This document shows, in pieces, positions 56,409-64,000 of a DNA stretch of 64,000 nt (positions are counted from its first letter, which is position 1; every line of letters starts with the position of its first letter). The translations under genes and the position numbers were made by a program. The stretch comes from Agromyces rhizosphaerae (lineage in GTDB: Bacteria > Actinomycetota > Actinomycetes > Actinomycetales > Microbacteriaceae), in contig NZ_BSDP01000001.1 in assembly GCF_027925245.1 (NCBI RefSeq), positions 248,001 to 312,000 of the forward strand, read 5' to 3'. A model generated the notes under the pieces. That model worked only from the letters and a program-made list of their open reading frames with translations. It was not told the origin of the DNA and did no database searches.

Positions 56409-57902
56409 TCATGCCTGGGTGATCCAGCGCATCGGCACCGAGATCGTGACCTCGGTACCCGTGCCGACCACGGTGTGCCAGTCGATGGTCCCGCCGAGCT
56501 CGCCCTGGATGAGGGTGCGCACGATCTGCGTGCCGAGCCCCTCGCCCACCTTCCCCTCGGGCAGGCCCGACCCCGTGTCGCGGACCTCCACCGTCAGCGT
56601 GTCGGGCGTGCGCTCGGCGGTGATCTCGACGTCGCCCTCCTGGCCGTCGAGCCCGTGCTCGACGGCGTTCGTCACCAGCTCGGTGAGTGCGAGGGCGAGC
56701 GGCGTCGCGTAGGCGCTCGGCAGCACCCCGAAGGTGCCCGTGCGCTTCGGGTGCGCGGTGGTGTTGTGCGCGGCCGCGACCTCGGCGACCAGCAGCAGCG
56801 TGCGATCGAAGACCTGGTCGAAGTCGACGTTCTGGCTGAGCCCCTCGGACAGCGTGTCGTGCACCACGGCGATCGCGCCGACCCGGCGCATCGCCTGGGT
56901 CAGCGCGGAGCGCGCCTCGTCGGAGTGGGTTCGTCGCGCCTGGATGCGCAGCAGCGACGCGACCGTCTGCAGGTTGTTCTTCACCCGGTGGTGGATCTCG
57001 CGGATCGTCGCGTCCTTGGTGATGAGCTCCTGCTCCTGGTGCCGCATCTCGGTGACGTCGCGGCAGAGCACGATCGCGCCCACCCGTTCGCCGCGATGGC
57101 GGATCGGGATGGCGCGGAGCGTCACGGTCACGCCCTTCGACTCGATGTCGGTGCGCCACGGTGCGCGGCCGGTCACGACGAGGGGCAGCGACTCGTCGAC
57201 CTCGAGGCGGCCCGCGAGCAGGCGCGTGGTCACCTCGGCCAGCGACTCCGACTCGAGCTCCTCGGCGAAGCCCATGCGGTAGAAGGCCGACAGCGCGTTG
57301 GGGCTCGCGAAGGTCGTGACGCCGTCCATGTCGAGCCTGATCAGGCCGTCGGATGCCCGGGGTGCGCCGCGACGGGGCCCGGACGGCGCGCCGAGGTCGG
57401 GGAAGTCGCCCGACGCGATCATCGCGAACAGCTCGTCCGCGCAGTCGTTGAAGGTCAGCTCCTGCCGGCTCGGCGTGCGCGACTGGCTCAGGTTCGAGTG
57501 CCGCGTGAGCACCGCGATCGGGTGCTCGGAGACCTCGGGGCCGGTCGTCTGCAGCCGGCGCTTGACCGGGACCGCGCGCATTCGCGTGGGCATCTCCTCG
57601 TACCAGTCGAGCGCGGACGAGTCGACGATCTCGCCCGTGTCGGCCGCACGGGTGACGAGGTCCCGCCAGTCCTCCTTGAGCGGCTGGCCCACGAAGTCGC
57701 GGTAGAAGAGGGTTGCCGCGCCCGAGGGCCTGGCGTGCGCGACGGCCACGAACGGGGCGTCGGCGCCGGGTGCCCAGAGCACGATGTCGGCGAACGCGAG
57801 GTCCGCCAGGAGTTGCAGGTCGCCCACGAGCATGTGCAGCCAGTCGAGGTCCTCCTTGCTGCTGCGGCCCTGGGCGAGAACGAGATCACTGAGCGTCGAC
57901 AC
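56409..57902 (-). CDS. pdtaS: PdtaS-type sensor histidine kinase
   Basis: 497 residues: N-terminal GAF-like domain (about 20-150), PAS domain (about 185-290), HisKA_2 segment with EIHHRVKNNLQTVASLL (His304/305) and HATPase motifs (LALTELVTNAVEHG, GSGLP, GEGLGTQIV). In mycobacteria PdtaS phosphorylates the RNA-binding antiterminator PdtaR and senses copper, NO or c-di-GMP; its partner gene is not in this window. GTG 57902 with TACGCT 7 nt upstream. Confidence 0.92.
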   Translation of the reverse strand: MSTLSDLVLAQGRSSKEDLDWLHMLVGDLQLLADLAFADIVLWAPGADAPFVAVAHARPSGAATLFYRDFVGQPLKEDWRDLVTRAADTGEIVDSSALDWYEEMPTRMRAVPVKRRLQTTGPEVSEHPIAVLTRHSNLSQSRTPSRQELTFNDCADELFAMIASGDFPDLGAPSGPRRGAPRASDGLIRLDMDGVTTFASPNALSAFYRMGFAEELESESLAEVTTRLLAGRLEVDESLPLVVTGRAPWRTDIESKGVTVTLRAIPIRHRGERVGAIVLCRDVTEMRHQEQELITKDATIREIHHRVKNNLQTVASLLRIQARRTHSDEARSALTQAMRRVGAIAVVHDTLSEGLSQNVDFDQVFDRTLLLVAEVAAAHNTTAHPKRTGTFGVLPSAYATPLALALTELVTNAVEHGLDGQEGDVEITAERTPDTLTVEVRDTGSGLPEGKVGEGLGTQIVRTLIQGELGGTIDWHTVVGTGTEVTISVPMRWITQA

Positions 57903-57909
57903 GAGTCCC

Positions 57910-57915
57910 AGCGTA
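57910..57915 (-). promoter_or_regulatory. -10 element of pdtaS (leaderless)
   Basis: TACGCT, 7 nt before GTG 57902. Confidence 0.5.
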
Positions 57916-57948
57916 CTTCGCGGGGCGCGCGCGGCCGGTCGGCGCCGG

Positions 57949-59172
57949 CTACGCGCGGGCGAGGAGGCGGCGGACGCGGCGGGGCGCCGCGCCCGCGCCG
58001 CCGGGCGCGAGCCGCTCCGCGAGCCCGCGGACGCCCAGTGCCAGGGGCGACCTCGGCGCCGCCTCGACCAGCGGTCGCGCGACGAGGAGCGCGGCGTCCG
58101 TCGCGCGCCGGTCGTCGGGCAGCAGCGTCGCGTCGGTGATGCCCGCGAGCCGCTGGAGCGCGTGCCGCGCCTGGCCGCCCGGATCGAGGCCGAGCACCGA
58201 CGCGCGCACCCGGTTCACGACCGGATGCACCCGGGAGGCATCCGTGAACTCGAGCAGGTCGGCGTAGCCGCGCACGAACCGCGCGAGGCCGACCGTGTCG
58301 GCCTGGCCGACCGCGACCGTGCGCTCCGCCACCTCGACGGCGGCGACGGTCGCGGCGTTGCGGCGCGGCGCGAAGACGTCCGTGGAGAGCTCCTCGTCGC
58401 GCTCGAGGCAGAAGCCGGTGTCGACGACCACGAGGTCGGCCCAGCCGCGGAGGGCGTCCAGCACGCCCGCGACCCGGTCGGCGGCCAGCTCGGGCCAGCG
58501 CCGGGTTCCGGCGAGCCCCGTGAGCACGCGGAACGACCCGCCCGGGGCGGTGTGCCGCTGGGCGAGGCGGTCGAGCTCCGCCCGGTCGAGCGCATCCGAA
58601 CCCGCGAGGCGGCACGCGGCCGCGAAGCCCGGCGCGGCGTCGAGCAGCCCGAGCTGCGGGGCCACCGCACCGCCGTAGGCGTCGGCGTCGACGAGCACGA
58701 CCGAGCGTCCCGCCTGCACGAACGACGCCGCGAGGTTGATCGCCACCGTGGTGCGACCGGGGGCGCCGGTCGGCCCCCACACGGCGAGCACCGTGCCCCG
58801 CTTCGCATCGGCGGCGCGCGGGGCGTCGCCCGGCATGACCGCACCCTCGACGAGCGCCTCGATCGCGGACCAGTCGGCGCCGGCGTCGGCGACCTCCAGC
58901 AGGCCGACGTGACGCGCGTGGTGGTGCTCGAGGTCGTTCGCCGCGAGGGCGACCACCCGGACCCCGCGCTGGTCGCACGCCGCGAGGAGCTCGCGTCCGA
59001 GCGTCGCGCGCCCGGCGCCCACGAGCACGACCTCGGGCGCGAGCGCGTCGAGCGAGCCGACGAGCTCGCGCGCGCTCACCAGCCGCGCGACCACGACGTG
59101 GCCGTGCTCGACGACATCGGCAAGGATGCGGTCCTCGAGCTCGTGCCCCAGCACCAGGGCGATGCGCGCCAT
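57949..59172 (-). CDS. CpaE/MinD-like P-loop ATPase
   Basis: 407 residues. N-terminal receiver-like domain without a clear phospho-Asp (LEDRILADVVEHGHVVVARL), then a ParA/MinD fold: deviant Walker A VWGPTGAPGRTTVAINLA, switch I VVLVDADAYGGAVAPQLG and VVDTGFCLERDEELS. Similar proteins guide Tad pilus assembly, but no Tad genes are present. It is 1 bp downstream of a SAF-domain protein gene, so the two form a unit. Confidence 0.78.
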   Translation of the reverse strand: MARIALVLGHELEDRILADVVEHGHVVVARLVSARELVGSLDALAPEVVLVGAGRATLGRELLAACDQRGVRVVALAANDLEHHHARHVGLLEVADAGADWSAIEALVEGAVMPGDAPRAADAKRGTVLAVWGPTGAPGRTTVAINLAASFVQAGRSVVLVDADAYGGAVAPQLGLLDAAPGFAAACRLAGSDALDRAELDRLAQRHTAPGGSFRVLTGLAGTRRWPELAADRVAGVLDALRGWADLVVVDTGFCLERDEELSTDVFAPRRNAATVAAVEVAERTVAVGQADTVGLARFVRGYADLLEFTDASRVHPVVNRVRASVLGLDPGGQARHALQRLAGITDATLLPDDRRATDAALLVARPLVEAAPRSPLALGVRGLAERLAPGGAGAAPRRVRRLLARA

Positions 59173-59173
59173 C

Positions 59174-59815
59174 TCAGCCCGCCCCGCCCGCGCGTGCGCC
59201 GACCAGGTGCATCGCGTCGCCCGCCGCGATCGCCGCGAGCACGGCCGGCACCGCGTCGCGCGGCACGGCGAGTTCGACCGACGGCGTGCGGTCGAGCCCG
59301 CCCACGCCGGCGTCGTCCCGCGCGATCGCCTGCACGACCGCGCGGGGCACCAGCACCGACGGCGGCCCCCACGCGCCGCGATCCACCGCCTCGGCCGACC
59401 AGAGGTCGACCACGCTGCCCGCGCCGAGGGCGGTGGGGAGCTCCCCCGCCGGGCTGATCACGACGGTCGCGAGGGCATCGGCGGATGCGTCGCCGAGCGC
59501 CGCGGCCGGCACCAGCTCGCCCTCCCGCACGGTCCGGAGCACGATGCGCTCGCCCGGATCGCCGGACGCGGCGAGGTAGAGCGCCTCGCTCGCCCCGAGC
59601 CGCACGTCGACGACGTCGAACTCGTCGAGGCGCACGGTCTCGCCGGGGACGAGCGTGACCGGGGCCGCGTAGACGCGGATCGTGCGGTCGAGCGAGTCCA
59701 CCAGCAGCCAGGTGCCGACGACCGACGCGAGCACGAGCACGACCCCCACGACCAGTCGCGCATCGGGCGCGCGACGCGCCCGACGACCCGCGGATGCCGC
59801 GTCAGAACCGTCCAT
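59174..59815 (-). CDS. SAF-domain membrane-anchored protein
   Basis: 213 residues. One N-terminal transmembrane helix (LVVGVVLVLASVVGTWLLV, about 21-39), then a SAF domain like that of CpaB or flagellar FlgA (VYAAPVTLVPGETVRLDEFD, GERIVLRTVREGELVPAAAL). In pili CpaB is a periplasmic ring component. Only CpaE-like and SAF-like members are found here. GAGAGG before ATG 59815. Confidence 0.75.
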   Translation of the reverse strand: MDGSDAASAGRRARRAPDARLVVGVVLVLASVVGTWLLVDSLDRTIRVYAAPVTLVPGETVRLDEFDVVDVRLGASEALYLAASGDPGERIVLRTVREGELVPAAALGDASADALATVVISPAGELPTALGAGSVVDLWSAEAVDRGAWGPPSVLVPRAVVQAIARDDAGVGGLDRTPSVELAVPRDAVPAVLAAIAAGDAMHLVGARAGGAG

Positions 59816-59888
59816 CGCCCCGCCTCTCGTCCATGTGCCCCGGCGGGGCGCACCCATCGTGATACGAACATGTGAGGTCGCCGTGAAG

Positions 59889-59897
59889 TTATCCACA
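59889..59897 (+). promoter_or_regulatory. Perfect DnaA box
   Basis: TTATCCACA, the strict DnaA-box consensus, between the divergent SAF and HTH genes, about 30 bp before the -10 of the HTH gene. A second perfect copy is at 60875-60883. Confidence 0.65.
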
Positions 59898-59924
59898 CGA
59901 GAACACGCTTCGAGAGGCTCCCGC

Positions 59925-59930
59925 CATAAT
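59925..59930 (+). promoter_or_regulatory. -10 element of the HTH gene (leaderless)
   Basis: CATAAT, 6 nt before ATG 59937. Close to the TATAAT ideal. Confidence 0.5.
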
Positions 59931-59936
59931 CGACAC

Positions 59937-60227
59937 ATGACCAGCTCGGGTGCGGAACCCGTCGGGCGTTTCCTCACGCTCGGCGATGTCGCGGAGATCC
60001 TCCGGATCTCGCTCTCCGAGGCCTCCGACCTGGTCCGATCGGGCGAGCTCCCGGCGATCCGCATCTCGAGCGTGGGCGTCTGGCGCGTCGAGCGGGACGT
60101 GCTCGAGTCGTACATCGAGGCGAAGTACGAGGAGGCCAGGCGCCTGAACCTGTGGCTGCAGTCGGACTTCGCGAACATCCCCGAGCTCTCGGGCGGCCGG
60201 GTCGTCCGCGAGCCGCACCGCGGCTGA
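59937..60227 (+). CDS. Excisionase/MerR-like helix-turn-helix protein
   Basis: 96 residues: FLTLGDVAEILRISLSEASD and LVRSGELPAIRISSVGVWRV form a MerR-type wHTH like BldC, followed by an acidic-aromatic tail (YEEARRLNLWLQSDFANIPE). Probably a DNA-binding regulator of the divergent SAF/CpaE-like pair. Promoter carries a DnaA box. Not a recombination factor, as there is no integrase. Confidence 0.78.
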   Translation: MTSSGAEPVGRFLTLGDVAEILRISLSEASDLVRSGELPAIRISSVGVWRVERDVLESYIEAKYEEARRLNLWLQSDFANIPELSGGRVVREPHRG

Positions 60228-60248
60228 GGCCGAACGCGCGCACGGGCG

Positions 60249-60836
60249 TCACCAGCGCACGAGCATGACGGTCGCGAACGGGATGACCCTGACCTGCCGC
60301 ACCTCCCCGTCGCGGCGCGCGACCCCGGGTTCGTGCATCGCCAAGTCGAGGTGGTCGCGCCCCACCCGGTCGATCGTGCCGTGGGCCCGGTAGCCGTCGC
60401 ACGACACGGTGACCGGAGCCCGCCTGCGGCAGAGGTCCCGCAGCACCGCGCCGATGCCGATGCGCTCGCCCACTCCGCCCGGCGCGGCCGCTGCGAGGCT
60501 CGAGGCCAGCTGCGGGCGCGATGGCACCACGGCGCCGACGGCGTGCAGCGGAACGAGGCACGGCGACGGCCGTCCGCCGTCGGCGGTGGCCGCCGATCCC
60601 GACACCCAGTCGCGGCCGGAGAGCTCGACGGCGAGCACGAGGCTCGAGCCGTCGCGGAGGTCGAGGCGCACGCCGTCGCCGTCGTCGTCGGTCCCGGCCA
60701 TGGCGACGATGCGCTCGCGGAGGCCCAGTCGGGCGATCCGCAGCCGCTCCTCCTCGGCCCACAGCTCGCGGTCGGCCGCACGACCCGGATCAGCGAGCTC
60801 GGCCTCCAGATCGTCGAGGAATCCATCGCTCGACAT
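60249..60836 (-). CDS. Conserved actinobacterial protein of unknown function
   Basis: 195 residues, no transmembrane segment. N-terminal coil (FLDDLEAELADPGRAADREL), two small beta domains (VRLDLRDGSSLVLAVELSG and APVTVSCDGYRAHGTIDRV). Resembles Sm-like or LSM-type barrels in the second half, as a guess only. A TAGGTT -10 is 6 nt before the ATG, with a DnaA box 30 bp further up. Confidence 0.6.
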   Translation of the reverse strand: MSSDGFLDDLEAELADPGRAADRELWAEEERLRIARLGLRERIVAMAGTDDDGDGVRLDLRDGSSLVLAVELSGRDWVSGSAATADGGRPSPCLVPLHAVGAVVPSRPQLASSLAAAAPGGVGERIGIGAVLRDLCRRRAPVTVSCDGYRAHGTIDRVGRDHLDLAMHEPGVARRDGEVRQVRVIPFATVMLVRW

Positions 60837-60842
60837 GGGCGA

Positions 60843-60848
60843 AACCTA
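60843..60848 (-). promoter_or_regulatory. -10 element of the unknown gene (leaderless)
   Basis: TAGGTT, 6 nt before ATG 60836. Confidence 0.45.
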
Positions 60849-60874
60849 CCGTCCGGTTACAGTGCGGAAACGAT

Positions 60875-60883
60875 TTATCCACA
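60875..60883 (+). promoter_or_regulatory. Second perfect DnaA box
   Basis: TTATCCACA again, in an AT-rich gap between a minus and a plus gene. A weaker TTATTGACA follows at 60895-60903. Confidence 0.6.
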
Positions 60884-60897
60884 ATGAGGGTTCCTTA

Positions 60898-60927
60898 TTG
60901 ACACCGTGCATGACACGCACGTAATTT
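60898..60927 (+). promoter_or_regulatory. Promoter of the Rv3235-family gene
   Basis: TTGACA (60898-60903), 18 bp, TAATTT (60922-60927). The best -35/-10 pair in the window. ATG 60936, 8 nt after the -10, begins a 32-codon leader ORF. Confidence 0.65.
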
Positions 60928-60935
60928 GCTCAGCA

Positions 60936-61034
60936 ATGACCGACTCGGCCCCCGGTGACGGGGGCCGTCACGTCGCCTCCCGCCGCCGGGTGGCGACGCG
61001 TCCCATGTGGAGCAGACATGACCGCAGCAGTTAG
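60936..61034 (+). CDS. Short leader ORF overlapping the Rv3235-family start
   Basis: 32 codons, Arg-rich in the second half, ATG 8 nt after the -10 and so likely leaderless. It ends 17 nt inside the Rv3235-family gene in a different frame. Could be a regulatory leader or spurious. Confidence 0.3.
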   Translation: MTDSAPGDGGRHVASRRRVATRPMWSRHDRSS

Positions 61035-61464
61035 GAGGGATGTCGGACCGAGGGGGGCCATCAGGGGTTCCGGCACCGCATTCGATGACGATTTCTTCGC
61101 ACGGCAGCCGTCGGTGCGCAGCGAGCTTCCAGATCCGGAGCCGCTGCTCACCAACCTGACCCGCTGCGTGATCGAGGTGCTCGCGGGGGCGAGAGAACTC
61201 GAGCAGATGGCCAGGTGGGTGAACGACGACGTGTACCGGCACCTGCTGAAGCGCGTCGTGCTCGGTGCCCGCGCGCGTCGCGTCAAGGGGCAGGCCCCCT
61301 CGCGACCCGCGTTCAGCATCGGGCGCATCCACCAGTGCGAGCCGCGCGACGGCGTGATCGAGGCGGTGGTGATGGTGCACAGCAAGGCACGCTCGCGCGC
61401 CGTCGCGATCCGGCTCGAGGGGCTCGACGCACGCTGGCGCGCGAGCGCCATCAGCGTCCTCTGA
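61018..61464 (+). CDS. Rv3235-family protein
   Basis: 148 residues; SFDDDF-like acidic start, then a conserved core (LLTNLTRCVIEVLAGARELE, MARWVNDDVYRHLLKRVV, HQCEPRDGVIEAVVMVHSK, RAVAIRLEGLDARW). Members lie next to secA in many actinobacteria; the fold resembles SecB-like or SecA C-terminal partners only by position. ATG 61018 has GGAGC upstream. No function known. Confidence 0.78.
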   Translation: MTAAVRRDVGPRGAIRGSGTAFDDDFFARQPSVRSELPDPEPLLTNLTRCVIEVLAGARELEQMARWVNDDVYRHLLKRVVLGARARRVKGQAPSRPAFSIGRIHQCEPRDGVIEAVVMVHSKARSRAVAIRLEGLDARWRASAISVL

Positions 61465-61479
61465 CCTGCTCGCAGTTCA

Positions 61480-61498
61480 CGGTCGCGGGCCGCGACCG
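61480..61498. terminator. Hairpin after the Rv3235-family gene
   Basis: CGGTCGCG (61480-61487) with CGCGACCG (61491-61498), 3-nt loop, between convergent genes. Confidence 0.45.
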
Positions 61499-61614
61499 GT
61501 CCTGAACGCGCCCGCACGCTCGTGGCGGCGGGCACGCGCGGCCGTCATCACGACTGCACGACCTCCGACGCGCCGGTCGCGATCACGCGCCGGCGCGCCC
61601 CGGTTGCCGGGCCT

Positions 61615-64000
<2,386 letters not shown>

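Noticed and set aside
59937..60227. Excisionase of a mobile element
   Set aside because: The HTH resembles excisionases, but there is no integrase, attachment repeat or phage gene, and the context is core chromosome next to secA.
59889..60883. Two DnaA boxes as a replication origin
   Set aside because: Only two perfect boxes about 1 kb apart, no cluster, no AT-rich unwinding element, and no dnaA, dnaN or gyrB nearby.

Overview
The window is one contiguous stretch of a very GC-rich chromosome with dense genes, many 1-4 bp ATGA/GTGA overlaps and frequent GTG starts. The gene content is actinobacterial: a fused 2-oxoglutarate decarboxylase/dehydrogenase (kgd), whiB1, a SigR/RsrA pair, a PdtaS-type kinase, GuaB1, an Rv3235-family gene beside secA, a DUF2993 gene beside argS, and a Rho with a long disordered insertion. 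The family is most likely Microbacteriaceae (my inference from gene set and style). I see no insertion sequence, prophage, integrase, CRISPR array or rRNA. This is core chromosome with two or three accessory-looking modules.

Layout. 1-6.9 kb (minus): rho (3' end outside the window), thrB, thrC, hom and lysA, the threonine/lysine branch of the aspartate pathway. 7.1-9.6 kb (minus): argS and a DUF2993 membrane protein. 9.7-16.6 kb (plus): lipoprotein, tRNA-Arg(CCG), pcm-like methyltransferase, ECF sigma with membrane partner, ROK regulator, an arginase-family enzyme preceded by an Arg-rich leader peptide, a flavin disulfide reductase and a small HExxH protein. 16.7-21.7 kb (minus): a siderophore uptake locus under two iron boxes. 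21.8-32.7 kb: amidase, a YtrA-type GntR/ABC module, acetyltransferase, uracil-DNA glycosylase, S51 peptidase, phosphoribosyltransferase, K+ channel diverging from an acyltransferase, then metY and metX. 32.7-42.7 kb: a membrane two-component system, MFS exporter, thiamine-binding protein, GT87 membrane protein, NAD(P)HX dehydratase, NUDIX and two CorC/HlyC-type proteins. 42.8-50.6 kb: guaB1 diverging from kgd, and an MMPL exporter with a palindromic operator. 50.6-55.9 kb: rsrA/sigR, aroA-rsgA, a UTRA-GntR regulator with a PHO-box-like array, a peroxiredoxin and a small membrane protein. 56.1-64 kb: whiB1, pdtaS, an AAA/SAF/HTH cluster flanked by two perfect DnaA boxes, an Rv3235-family gene, and secA (5' end outside).

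How genes work together. The aspartate-family genes (hom, thrB, thrC, lysA) and, 25 kb away, metX/metY cover Thr, Lys and Met synthesis. Iron uptake combines binding protein, two permeases, ATPase and siderophore reductase. Redox and stress control is represented by SigR/RsrA, WhiB1, a peroxiredoxin and a disulfide reductase.

Most notable non-gene signals: (i) about twenty genes have a TANNNT-like -10 element exactly 6-8 nt before the start codon, implying leaderless transcripts and deciding several starts; (ii) four short leader ORFs precede real genes, including an Arg-rich leader with mutually exclusive hairpins before the arginase-family gene; (iii) a PHO-box-like array of 11-bp direct repeats; (iv) a GGATGCC/GGCATCC motif recurring in both strands and different reading frames at the cost of rare codons, and inside three terminators. 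All were read by eye; no database search was run.
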